DNA of 64,000 nt from UBA8401 sp041665525. GTDB taxonomy: Bacteria; Bacteroidota; Ignavibacteria; UBA10030; UBA8401. The position numbers and the translations under genes were made by a program. The notes under the pieces are model-generated. The model worked only from the letters and a program-made list of their open reading frames with translations. It did not search any database and was not told the DNA's origin. The stretch covers positions 25,177-89,176 of the forward strand of contig JBAYIS010000013.1 of assembly GCA_041665525.1 (NCBI GenBank), in the 5' to 3' direction. Positions 52,660-61,315 of this stretch are shown here, one piece after another. Within the stretch, counting starts at the first letter, position 1, and each line of letters begins with the position of its first letter.

Positions 52660-54300
52660 ATGGAATTCATCAACTATCACCAATTAGCCGACCGCGAGGT
52701 CGTGACAAAACTCTTTACGGACTACAATACTCATTTTGAGCATGTCTCGAGATATTTTTCGGGTAATTTTAAGGAAAAAGAGGCCTGGGAGAAGAAGATC
52801 GCGGATCTTCAAAAAAGACGGTATGAGAGGAATATCCTGCAGAGAGTGTTGAATGAGCAAAACCGTGATTATCACAGCGGGATCCGAACCCTTGCGAATA
52901 TCGATCTTTTGGGAAATGATAATACTTTTGCTGTTGTTACCGGACAGCAGCTCGGCTTGTTCGGCGGTCCATTGTATACAATCTACAAATCTATCACAGC
53001 AGTAAAACTTGCTCAGAAACTCAGTCAGGATTTTCCGGACTATAATTTTGTTCCGGTTTTTTGGTTGGAAGGCGAAGATCATGACTTTGAGGAGATCAAT
53101 AAAGTTAAATTTATCAATTCATCCAATGATTTTTCCATTGTCGAATACTTATTCGGCGGCAAACCGCTGGAGAAGAATATAGGTGCAACAGGTTCAATCG
53201 TGATTGACGATCATATTGAACCATTCTTCGCCGGAATTGATGCAACGCTACCAAAAACAGATTATTCTGAAGCGTTGATGCAGTTGTTGAGAGGATACTA
53301 CTCACAGGGATCAACATTCCTGAAAGCCTTTGCAGGATTTTTTAACCATATCTATGAGGATTCCGGATTGATCTTCATGAATCCGAACCATCCGGAATTA
53401 AAAAAAGTTCTTTCTCCTCTTTTCACAAGAGAGATTCAGTCAAATTCGGAAACTTCGAAGCTGGTCATCCAAAAAAGTGTCGAGTTGGAAGAGCATTACC
53501 ATGCACAGATCAAAGCAAAGGCTTTAAATCTGTTCATGTTCTATAAAGGCGGACGCCATTTGATCGAACCGTCCGATTCTGGTGATTATTTCCTAAAAAA
53601 TCTCCGTCAACGGTATACAAAAGAAGAACTACTTTCCATCGCAGCAACAACACCTGAACTGCTGTCTCCGAATGTGGTGACAAGGCCGCTCTGTCAGGAT
53701 TCTCTCCTTCCGACGATCTCCTATGTTGCCGGTCCCGGCGAAGTCGCCTATTTTGCACAGTTGAAACCGGTCTACGGATATTTTGATGTGCCGATGCCGA
53801 TCATCTACCCCAGAGCCAGCATTACGTTGATCGAGGAGAAAGTACAGAAAGTCCTTGAGAAATATTCCCTGGAATTGGACGACTTATTTGGTGAGGTTGA
53901 ACCGATCCTGGGGAAAGTGTCGGAACAGGTTTCGGAAGTAAAAGTCGATGCGTTGTTCGCTTCGCTCGATATCAGAATTAAAGAAGCGTTGAATGAAGCA
54001 CGATTCGGCATACAACAGATAGACCAAACGCTGAACGGAACGATTGACAGTACGCTGGGAAAATTCCAACAACAATTGGAAGTGCTGAAACAAAAAACGC
54101 AGAAAGCACAGCAACAAAAAGAAGAGATATCGTTGAAGCAGATCCGGAAAGCTTCCATGAATATCTTTCCGAATGGAAATTTTCAGGAACGCGAATTTAA
54201 CGTTATTCAATACTTGAATAAATACGGGCCGGATTTCGTAAAATGGATCGCCAATGAACTCGTCATCGACAAGTATCAACATCAGGTGATCACGATCTGA
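52660..54300 (+). CDS. bshC: bacillithiol biosynthesis cysteine-adding enzyme BshC
   Basis: Last enzyme of bacillithiol synthesis, joining cysteine to glucosaminyl-malate. The 546 residues show the BshC signatures VVTGQQLGLFGGPLYTIYKS, FWLEGEDHDFEEIN, RPLCQDSLLPTISYVAGPGE and YPRASITLIEEK, with a coiled coil near residues 435-505. BshA and BshB are not in the window. The gene stands alone with its own promoter and a downstream inverted repeat. Bacillithiol genes occur in Bacillota, Deinococcus and Bacteroidota/Chlorobi relatives, in line with the other lineage markers. Confidence 0.93.
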   Translation: MEFINYHQLADREVVTKLFTDYNTHFEHVSRYFSGNFKEKEAWEKKIADLQKRRYERNILQRVLNEQNRDYHSGIRTLANIDLLGNDNTFAVVTGQQLGLFGGPLYTIYKSITAVKLAQKLSQDFPDYNFVPVFWLEGEDHDFEEINKVKFINSSNDFSIVEYLFGGKPLEKNIGATGSIVIDDHIEPFFAGIDATLPKTDYSEALMQLLRGYYSQGSTFLKAFAGFFNHIYEDSGLIFMNPNHPELKKVLSPLFTREIQSNSETSKLVIQKSVELEEHYHAQIKAKALNLFMFYKGGRHLIEPSDSGDYFLKNLRQRYTKEELLSIAATTPELLSPNVVTRPLCQDSLLPTISYVAGPGEVAYFAQLKPVYGYFDVPMPIIYPRASITLIEEKVQKVLEKYSLELDDLFGEVEPILGKVSEQVSEVKVDALFASLDIRIKEALNEARFGIQQIDQTLNGTIDSTLGKFQQQLEVLKQKTQKAQQQKEEISLKQIRKASMNIFPNGNFQEREFNVIQYLNKYGPDFVKWIANELVIDKYQHQVITI

Positions 54301-54322
54301 TTGTGTGTGTGACTTATAAAAC

Positions 54323-54356
54323 ATCAATGCCGCATGATTTCTCATGCGGCATTGAT
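54323..54356. terminator. perfect inverted repeat between convergent bshC and ABC ATPase genes
   Basis: ATCAATGCCGCATGA (54323-54337) and its exact reverse complement (54342-54356) form a 15-pair stem with the tetraloop TTTC. There is no T run on either side, but its place between two convergent genes fits a bidirectional terminator. Confidence 0.7.
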
Positions 54357-54378
54357 ATGTATGATAAATAGTTCTTTC

Positions 54379-55467
54379 TTAACGAATCACATTTTCCGTG
54401 GCTTTATCAAAGAAGTGAGCTTTGGTCATATCAAACGTGAAGTCCCGCTTTTGACCTGATTGGATATCGATCGGCGACATCCGCGCTACAAGCTGAGCGA
54501 CACCACATGTGACATACGCAAAAATCTCGTTCCCCATTGGTTCCACCACTTCAACATCCGCTAAAATTTTAGAACTCTTGGATTTTTCCGCAGAGATATG
54601 TTCGGGCCGAATGCCGAGCCACAATTCTTTTCCGATATACGATGCCAGCAGTTTCTGTTTTTCTTTCGGAATATCGACGGACAATTGTGAACCCTTTTCC
54701 TGAAATTTCATGTTCCCTTCTTTGATGAGGGTGCCGTCAATAAAATTCATTGAGGGACTGCCGATAAATCCCGCTACAAACTTATTCAGCGGAACATTGT
54801 ACAGATTCAACGGTGTATCGATCTGCATAACGTTGCCATCTTTCATCACCACTATCCTGTCTCCCATGGTCATCGCTTCGGTTTGATCGTGTGTTACATA
54901 AATCATCGTGGCGTTGAGTCGTTGGTGCAATTTGGAAATCTCTGTTCGCATCTGCACACGCATTTTCGCATCAAGATTCGACAACGGTTCATCAAATAAG
55001 AACACTTTTGGCTTTCGCACTATCGCACGACCGACGGCAACTCGCTGACGCTGCCCTCCGGAGAGCGCTTTCGGTTTTCGCTCAAGATATTCTTCAATGC
55101 TCAGGATCTTCGCCGCTTCCCGAACTCGTTTGTCAATCTCCTCTTTCGGGAATTTTCGGAGCTTCAGGCCGAACGCCATGTTCTCATAAACGCTCATATG
55201 GGGATACAAGGCGTAATTCTGAAATACCATCGCGATATCTCTGTCTTTCGGCGGAACATCATTCATCAATTTTTGATCAATAGTCAATGTACCGCTGGAA
55301 ATATCCTCCAGTCCGGCGATCATGCGCAATGTAGTCGATTTACCGCATCCGGAAGGCCCAACCAGCACAACAAATTCCTTATCCTGTATTTCAACGGAAA
55401 CGCCCTTTACCGCTACGACGCCTCCTTCATATTCTTTCTTAATATTGTCGAGTTTTACGTTTGCCAC
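54379..55467 (-). CDS. sugar ABC transporter ATP-binding protein (MsmX/UgpC/MalK type)
   Basis: A 362-residue ABC ATPase of the carbohydrate importer class: Walker A GPSGCGKSTT, LSGGQRQRVAVGRAIVRKP signature, Walker B VFLFDEPLSNLDAKMR, H-loop YVTHDQTEAMT, and a C-terminal TOBE/OB regulatory region (LWLGIRPEHI). No permease or binding-protein gene is near, as with MsmX of Bacillus, one ATPase shared by several importers. It follows aroA by nine bases. Confidence 0.9.
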   Translation of the reverse strand: MANVKLDNIKKEYEGGVVAVKGVSVEIQDKEFVVLVGPSGCGKSTTLRMIAGLEDISSGTLTIDQKLMNDVPPKDRDIAMVFQNYALYPHMSVYENMAFGLKLRKFPKEEIDKRVREAAKILSIEEYLERKPKALSGGQRQRVAVGRAIVRKPKVFLFDEPLSNLDAKMRVQMRTEISKLHQRLNATMIYVTHDQTEAMTMGDRIVVMKDGNVMQIDTPLNLYNVPLNKFVAGFIGSPSMNFIDGTLIKEGNMKFQEKGSQLSVDIPKEKQKLLASYIGKELWLGIRPEHISAEKSKSSKILADVEVVEPMGNEIFAYVTCGVAQLVARMSPIDIQSGQKRDFTFDMTKAHFFDKATENVIR

Positions 55468-55476
55468 AGTGAACTC

Positions 55477-56760
55477 CTATCGTTGTAGAACCTGAATGGT
55501 TTCCCAAAACGTTGGAAATGAGATCGATACACATCCTGCATCATGGATCGTTGATTCACCCTGTAGTGCCAGAGCAGCAATTCCAAAGGCCATGGCGATC
55601 CGATGATCGTCATAACTATTAAATGTGCTATGAAGTAAATTATTTTTTGAGTCAAAAGCAAACCCATCCGGGTACTCATCAACCGTGAGTCCCATTCGCC
55701 GTAAATTATCACAGACTGCAGTTATTCTGTCAGTTTCCTTGTTTCGCAAATCCTTTGCATCACGTACTTCAAATCGTCCAACACTAAATGCGGCGGCAAC
55801 GGAAAGAATCGGAATCTCATCGATGATGTTTGGAATAATGTTTCCGTTCAGCACAATGTCCGTATGCAAATCTGCTGACCGGACAATCAGATCACCCAGC
55901 GGTTCACCGCCGACTGTGCGTTCATTTTCAATAGTGATGGAAGCACCCATTTTATGAAGGACTGAAAGAAAACCAGTCCGTGTGGGATTCAGCCCGACAT
56001 TCGATATCCTGATCTCAGAACCGCGGATAATTGATCCGGCAACGATGAAGAATGCCGCAGACGAAGGATCACCCGGAACTGCGAACACCCTTGCTTCGAG
56101 TTTTTTCCCGGATTCAACTACAATGATCTTTCTTCCCTCTTCGCTTACCGAATTCAGATTCAGCATTCGTTCGGTATGGTCACGTGACGGTTCGTGTTCG
56201 ATGACACGAGTAGTTCCCTGCGCGTACAGTCCCGCAAAAAGTACTGCAGATTTTACCTGTGCACTGGCTATCGGCAGTTCATAATCGATGGCATTTAAAT
56301 GATCTATCGGATTGATGGTGAGCGGAGCAGTGAACGCTTCCGTTGCGGAGATATTTGCCCCCATGCGTTTTAAAGGATCAAGAATCCGCTTCATTGGCCG
56401 TTTCACCAAATATTGATCGCCGGAAATCGACGTTGCAAATTTTTGTCCGGCGAGAATTCCGGACATTAAACGGATTGTCGTTCCGGAGTTGCCGGCATCA
56501 AGTATAGTTCCCGAAGCCCGAAGTCCGTGCAATCCTTTGCCGCGAATCAACAACCGATCACCTTCGAATGAATGTTCTATTCCTAAAGAACGAAAACACC
56601 CAATAGTACTGAGAGGGTCGGCAGCATGAAGGAATCCTGAAATTTCAGTCGTCCCTTCGGAAATGGCGCCGATCATAACAGCGCGGTGTGAAATTGATTT
56701 ATCGCCAGGTACGGTGATATCCCCTTGAAGCGGTTGTGACGATGAGAGTACCTTATCCAT
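55477..56760 (-). CDS. aroA: 3-phosphoshikimate 1-carboxyvinyltransferase (EPSP synthase)
   Basis: Sixth step of the shikimate pathway: shikimate-3-phosphate plus PEP to EPSP. The 427 residues include the N-terminal GDKSISHRAVMIGA, LDAGNSGTTIRLMSGILAG, the KRPMKRILDPLKRMGA segment and, near the end, DYQ-free DRITAVCDNLRRMG and YDDHRIAMAFGIAAL. The GNSGTTIR wording (T for A) suggests a class II-type active site, but glyphosate response cannot be read reliably. A terminator for pnp lies just upstream. Confidence 0.95.
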   Translation of the reverse strand: MDKVLSSSQPLQGDITVPGDKSISHRAVMIGAISEGTTEISGFLHAADPLSTIGCFRSLGIEHSFEGDRLLIRGKGLHGLRASGTILDAGNSGTTIRLMSGILAGQKFATSISGDQYLVKRPMKRILDPLKRMGANISATEAFTAPLTINPIDHLNAIDYELPIASAQVKSAVLFAGLYAQGTTRVIEHEPSRDHTERMLNLNSVSEEGRKIIVVESGKKLEARVFAVPGDPSSAAFFIVAGSIIRGSEIRISNVGLNPTRTGFLSVLHKMGASITIENERTVGGEPLGDLIVRSADLHTDIVLNGNIIPNIIDEIPILSVAAAFSVGRFEVRDAKDLRNKETDRITAVCDNLRRMGLTVDEYPDGFAFDSKNNLLHSTFNSYDDHRIAMAFGIAALALQGESTIHDAGCVSISFPTFWETIQVLQR

Positions 56761-56782
56761 GAACTATTATGAAGAGTATGAA

Positions 56783-56811
56783 TAAAAAAATCCCCGGCAT
56801 TTGCCGGGGAT
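56783..56811 (-). terminator. rho-independent terminator after pnp
   Basis: Read on the minus strand, ATCCCCGGC and GCCGGGGAT (56811-56803 and 56798-56790) pair perfectly over nine bases with a four-base loop, followed by TTTTTTATT. It ends the infB-pnp unit. Confidence 0.93.
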
Positions 56812-56828
56812 GATAGTATGCATCAGCC

Positions 56829-58958
56829 TTAATTTGATTGGTTCGGCTGAGGTTCCGGTGAAGGTTCTTTTTTCTCCGGTGTCATTAAGGCTTTGCGACT
56901 CAGGTTCATTCTACCCTTTTCATCGATCTCAAGCAGTTTCACATCGAACGTATCGCCGACCTTCACGACATCCGTTACTTTCGCAACACGCTTTGTATCG
57001 AGCTGCGAAATGTGTATCAATCCTTCTTTTCCCGGAAGGATTTCTGCAAAGGCACCGAAATCCATGATGCGTTTCACCGTTGCTTTGTAAATCTTTCCCG
57101 GTTCCGGAACTGCAGTGATCGCATTGATCAAGGCAAGAGCCTTGTCGCTTGCGTCCTGCGATGTCGCAGCAATCTGGATCGTTCCGTCGTCTTCGATGTT
57201 GATGGAAGAAGCGCCGGAATCTGCAACGATGCTGCGGATCATCTTACCGCCCGGTCCAATAACTGAACCGATAAGGTCTGTCGGGATCTTAATGGTAGTG
57301 AACCGCGGAGCATAGGAACTGAGTGTCGGATTCGGTTTGTTGATTGCCGCATCCATTTTTTCAAGCTTATGCATTCGTCCGGCTTTTGCCTGCTCCAGCG
57401 CTGTTGCCATGATCTCAAGTGTAATGCCCTGGATCTTGATATCCATCTGGAAAGCAGTGATACCATCAACAGTCCCAGCCACTTTAAAATCCATGTCGCC
57501 GAGATGATCTTCGTCGCCGAGGATATCGCTGAGAATTGCAACACGATCCCCTTCCTTCACGAGACCCATGGCGATACCGGCACACGATTTTTTGAGCGGC
57601 ACTCCGGCATCAAACAATGCCAAGGAACCGGCACACACGGTTGCCATCGACGAGGATCCATTGGATTCCAGAATGTCTGAAACAATACGGACAGTGTATG
57701 GGAACTCTTTTTCGCTGACGATGAGATTCTTGAGTGAGCGTTCGGCAAGATTTCCGTGACCGATCTCGCGGCGTCCGGTATTGCCGAAGCGACCGACTTC
57801 GCCGACGCTAAACGGCGGGAAGTTGTAGTGCAGCATAAACCGTCGCGGCTTGAATTCAATCAGTCCGTCTGTGTTTTGTTCATCATCCTTAGTACCGAGC
57901 GTCACGGTTGTCAGCGACTGTGTCTCTCCGCGCGTGAACAATGCGGAACCGTGAGCACGGGGCAGCACTGCCGTTTCGATCGTAATCGGGCGGATATCGG
58001 CCAGTCCGCGTCCGTCCAACCGTTTTTTCTTGCCAAGGATCATTTCCCGCATTTCACGTTTTTCAATATCGTGAATGATTTCTTCGATCACTGCTTCCTG
58101 TTCAGGGTATTTCTCTTTTAATGCTTCCAACACACCGGTAACGATCTCATTCCGTTTTGACGAACGTTCGTCCTTAGCAGAAACAGTGTTTGCCGCTGTT
58201 CGGAGTTTATCCGTTGCAAGCGACTCGACTTCCGCGAGCAGTGCTGCGTCATACGATTTTGGTGCTACGGTCCTTTTTGCCTTTTTCACTTCAGCGGCAA
58301 GTTCCAGCTGGATCTGGCAGATTTTTTTAATTGCCTCATGGCCGAACGCCAGAGCGGCGAGCATATCCTTTTCAGAAATTTCGCGTGATTCGCCTTCCAC
58401 CATTAAAATGGAACTAGCGGTACCGGCAACCGTGACATCCATATCGCTTAATTCGAGCTCGGAGAATGTAGGATTGAGAAGGAACTCTCCATTTAGCCGG
58501 CCAACGCGCACTTCGGCGATCGGTCCATCGAATGGCGAATCCGAAATCATCAAAGCCGCCGAGGCAGCGCAAGCGCCGAGAACATCGGCATCATTTTGCT
58601 GGTCGGATGAATACACCGTGACAACGATCTGTGTATCGCAGTGATAATTTTCCGGAAACATCGGACGGATTGGACGGTCAATCAACCGTGCAGAGAGAAT
58701 CTCCTTATCCGACGGACGTCCTTCGCGCTTCAAATATCCGCCGGGGATCTTCCCCGCCGCAGACATCTTTTCGCGGAACTCAACCTGCAGCGGGAAGTAG
58801 TCCAATCCCTCTTTCGGTTCTTTTGTCGCAACAACGGTTGCTAATACCATCGTATCAGCGTATCGTACCATCACGGCACCATCCGCCTGTTTGGCGAAAC
58901 GACCGGTTTCGAATTCCAGAGTGTAATTTCCGATCTGGACGCTCTTTTTTACTATCAT
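56829..58958 (-). CDS. pnp: polyribonucleotide nucleotidyltransferase (PNPase)
   Basis: Phosphorolytic 3'-5' exoribonuclease of mRNA decay. The 709 residues contain two RNase PH domains (first: GAVMVRYADTMVLATVVA, GYLKREGRPSDKE, DRPIRPMFPENY; second: HGSALFTRGETQSLTTVTLG, RREIGHGNLAERSL), then a KH domain (IGPGGKMIRSIVADSGA) and an S1 domain (FGAFAEILPGKEGLIHISQL). rpsO lies upstream, the classic rpsO-pnp pair. Confidence 0.96.
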   Translation of the reverse strand: MIVKKSVQIGNYTLEFETGRFAKQADGAVMVRYADTMVLATVVATKEPKEGLDYFPLQVEFREKMSAAGKIPGGYLKREGRPSDKEILSARLIDRPIRPMFPENYHCDTQIVVTVYSSDQQNDADVLGACAASAALMISDSPFDGPIAEVRVGRLNGEFLLNPTFSELELSDMDVTVAGTASSILMVEGESREISEKDMLAALAFGHEAIKKICQIQLELAAEVKKAKRTVAPKSYDAALLAEVESLATDKLRTAANTVSAKDERSSKRNEIVTGVLEALKEKYPEQEAVIEEIIHDIEKREMREMILGKKKRLDGRGLADIRPITIETAVLPRAHGSALFTRGETQSLTTVTLGTKDDEQNTDGLIEFKPRRFMLHYNFPPFSVGEVGRFGNTGRREIGHGNLAERSLKNLIVSEKEFPYTVRIVSDILESNGSSSMATVCAGSLALFDAGVPLKKSCAGIAMGLVKEGDRVAILSDILGDEDHLGDMDFKVAGTVDGITAFQMDIKIQGITLEIMATALEQAKAGRMHKLEKMDAAINKPNPTLSSYAPRFTTIKIPTDLIGSVIGPGGKMIRSIVADSGASSINIEDDGTIQIAATSQDASDKALALINAITAVPEPGKIYKATVKRIMDFGAFAEILPGKEGLIHISQLDTKRVAKVTDVVKVGDTFDVKLLEIDEKGRMNLSRKALMTPEKKEPSPEPQPNQSN

Positions 58959-59013
58959 ATTATTTTCTTCTTTTCTATGTACTATTCTGTGTACTACGGA
59001 ACGATGAATTACT

Positions 59014-59283
59014 TTATTTACGAATATTCAATTCGCCAATGATTTTTCTGTACCGCTCGATATCCTTTTTCATCAAATAGTCGAGCAGGCGGCGGCGTTT
59101 GCCTACCATGCGGAGCAGACCGACACGCGAGTGGTTGTCTTTTTTGTATTTATCAAAATGCTCCGACAGTGAATTGATATTTGCTGTGAGAATTGCAATC
59201 TGCACTTCCGGCAGCCCGGTGTCGTTTGCACCTTTTCCGAATTTTTTTACGAACTCGCTTTTTTGTTCTTTTGTAATTGCCAT
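59014..59283 (-). CDS. rpsO: 30S ribosomal protein S15
   Basis: An 89-residue basic protein with LPEVQIAILTANINSLSEHF and KDNHSRVGLLRMVGKRRRLL, the usual S15 helices that bind 16S rRNA. It is followed by pnp and preceded by ribF. Length is exactly that of the family. Confidence 0.97.
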   Translation of the reverse strand: MAITKEQKSEFVKKFGKGANDTGLPEVQIAILTANINSLSEHFDKYKKDNHSRVGLLRMVGKRRRLLDYLMKKDIERYRKIIGELNIRK

Positions 59284-59292
59284 TGGTACTCC

Positions 59293-60243
59293 TTATGAAG
59301 ATATTTGATTATGTTGTTCTAAAATTTTCGTTATCATTTTCTTGTCGTTCCCCATTTCACTCACGAGCTCATCCACAGCATTGAATTTTTTTTCGCTGCG
59401 AGTCCGTTCGATGCACCGGACTGTCACTGTTTCATCGTAAATATCCTTATCGAAATCGAAGATATTCACTTCAATTGTCCGCTCCTGCGAATCGCCGAAT
59501 GTTGGATTGTGGCCAATACTCATCATACCGCCGTACCACCGGCCTTCTACCTGAATGCGAACCGCATAAATACCGGTCTGAGGGACGATTTTTTTTGGAT
59601 TATCCAGCTTAATATTCGCTGTCGGATACCCCAGCTGTTTACCTCTTCCGAATCCTCTCACCACCATGCCGGAAAATCCATACTCGTAGCCGAGCATTGA
59701 ATTTGCTAGAGATACTTTTCCGTTTAACAGCGCATCGCGGATGGTAGAACTGCTGATGACGACATCACGTACTTTCATCATTGCAAGTGCTTCCACAGAA
59801 AAATTGTGCTGCTTCCCGAGTTCTACAACCTGATTCATCCCGCCTTCTCTGTCTCGTCCAAACTGGTGGTTGAATCCTTCCATCACTTCCGAGACCCCCA
59901 TTCCGTTAATAATGTAGGTGGAATAAAACTCTTGAAACGACAGCCGCGAAAAGTCAAATGTAAACGGAATAACAAAGACAGCATCAACCCCCTGTTTTTC
60001 AATCAATTGAAGCTTCTCATCCAAAGTACATAAGATGCCGATACTTTTCTTTCCATGTGAAACGACATCTCTCGGATGCGGTTCAAACGTTACGACGGCA
60101 CTTCGTCCTTTTACTCTTCCTGCTTTTTCCACCACTTGGCGGATGATGGATTGGTGCGCCAGGTGGACTCCATCGAACATTCCGATCGAAATAACAGACT
60201 GCTTGTCGTATTGCACTTCTTCCAGAGACCGGTAAATTATCAT
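59293..60243 (-). CDS. ribF: bifunctional riboflavin kinase/FMN adenylyltransferase
   Basis: Makes FMN and FAD from riboflavin. The 316 residues have an N-terminal adenylyltransferase domain (IGMFDGVHLAHQSIIRQV, TFEPHPRDV, EGFNHQFGRDREGG, SSTIRDALLNG) and a C-terminal riboflavin kinase domain (GRGKQLGYPTANIKL, GIYAVRIQVEGRWYGGMMSIG, EVNIFDFDKDIY). It overlaps truB by four bases. Confidence 0.95.
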   Translation of the reverse strand: MIIYRSLEEVQYDKQSVISIGMFDGVHLAHQSIIRQVVEKAGRVKGRSAVVTFEPHPRDVVSHGKKSIGILCTLDEKLQLIEKQGVDAVFVIPFTFDFSRLSFQEFYSTYIINGMGVSEVMEGFNHQFGRDREGGMNQVVELGKQHNFSVEALAMMKVRDVVISSSTIRDALLNGKVSLANSMLGYEYGFSGMVVRGFGRGKQLGYPTANIKLDNPKKIVPQTGIYAVRIQVEGRWYGGMMSIGHNPTFGDSQERTIEVNIFDFDKDIYDETVTVRCIERTRSEKKFNAVDELVSEMGNDKKMITKILEQHNQISS

Positions 60244-60959
60244 GCGACGGCAACCATGGGCTGTACTTTTTTCTCAAGTATATGCAACTGTTCAACCGGT
60301 AAAGCATCCGTTAGAGAAAACTCCCCGATTCTTGTCCGTGTAAGTTTCTTTAGATATGCTCCGCACCCTAATGTTGCACCTGCATCATGTGCCAGCGAAC
60401 GAATATAGGTCCCCTTGGAACACACAACCCGAAAACCGACAAATGGAAGTTCGTATGAAGTCATTTCGAATTCTTTAATGTATATTTCCCGCGTTGCCCG
60501 TTCGATCTCTTTCCCTTTTCGTGCATCTTTGTATAACCTTCTGCCGTTTTTTTTTATCGCAGAATACATCGGCGGCAGTTGCTGTTGAACACCAAGAAAT
60601 GACCGAAACACTTGCTCGATTCTATTTTGAGTAATATTGCTAAAATCTTTACTTTCATACACTTCTGTCTCGGAATCAAAACTCTTTGTCGCTGCGCCGA
60701 GTTCCATGATACCGGTATATTCCTTTTCCCAGCCGATAAATTGATCGATCTGTTTGGTCATCTTTCCCGTGCACAGAATCAATAACCCGGTTGCTTTAGG
60801 ATCAAGCGTTCCGGCATGTCCTATCTTCTTGATTTCATACATTGCCCTGACTCTGTGGACAATATCGAATGAGGTCCAGTCTAACGGCTTGTTGACAAGA
60901 ATAATCTCGCCTTCTTCAAAATTCAACAACGGTTTTTGGCCGGCATGCACCCACATCAC
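60240..60959 (-). CDS. truB: tRNA pseudouridine synthase B
   Basis: Modifies U55 in the T loop of tRNAs. The 239 residues contain LVNKPLDWTSFDIVHRVR, the catalytic-aspartate motif GHAGTLDPKATGLLILCTG, GAATKSFDSETEV and CSKGTYIRSLAHDAG. The C-terminal PUA domain is short, as in many non-enteric TruB proteins. It lies between rbfA and ribF, the standard order, with four-base overlaps on both sides. Confidence 0.95.
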   Translation of the reverse strand: MMWVHAGQKPLLNFEEGEIILVNKPLDWTSFDIVHRVRAMYEIKKIGHAGTLDPKATGLLILCTGKMTKQIDQFIGWEKEYTGIMELGAATKSFDSETEVYESKDFSNITQNRIEQVFRSFLGVQQQLPPMYSAIKKNGRRLYKDARKGKEIERATREIYIKEFEMTSYELPFVGFRVVCSKGTYIRSLAHDAGATLGCGAYLKKLTRTRIGEFSLTDALPVEQLHILEKKVQPMVAVA

Positions 60960-61315
60960 TCTTCCTTCTTATCGTCTTTGTGAATCTGTTTGATCAGAGA
61001 CTCGATATGCATTGCATTATCCAGGGATTTGTCATGGTGAAATTCCAGGATCGGTACAAATTTCAAATTGATCCGGGAACCGAGTTCGGAACGATAGAAT
61101 CCCTTTCTCTTTTCGATCTGGGCCATCGTCTTTTCTTGTTTTTCCTTGGAACCCATGATGCTGACAAAGACTCGCGCAGTCCGAAGGTCCGGAGTGACCC
61201 GGGCTTCAGTGACCGTAGTAAATCCATATTCCGTGCTGCCGCTGAAAGCTCGACTCAACATAGTCCCGAGTTCTTCCCGTATCAGCGATGCCACCCGTTC
61301 AGTTCTGATCGACAT
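60956..61315 (-). CDS. rbfA: ribosome-binding factor A
   Basis: A 119-residue KH-like protein that helps 30S maturation at low temperature. It begins RTERVASLIREELGTMLSRA and contains VTEARVTPDLRTARVFVSIMG and LKFVPILEFHHDKSLD, the family signature. It overlaps infB by one base and truB by four. Confidence 0.94.
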   Translation of the reverse strand: MSIRTERVASLIREELGTMLSRAFSGSTEYGFTTVTEARVTPDLRTARVFVSIMGSKEKQEKTMAQIEKRKGFYRSELGSRINLKFVPILEFHHDKSLDNAMHIESLIKQIHKDDKKEE

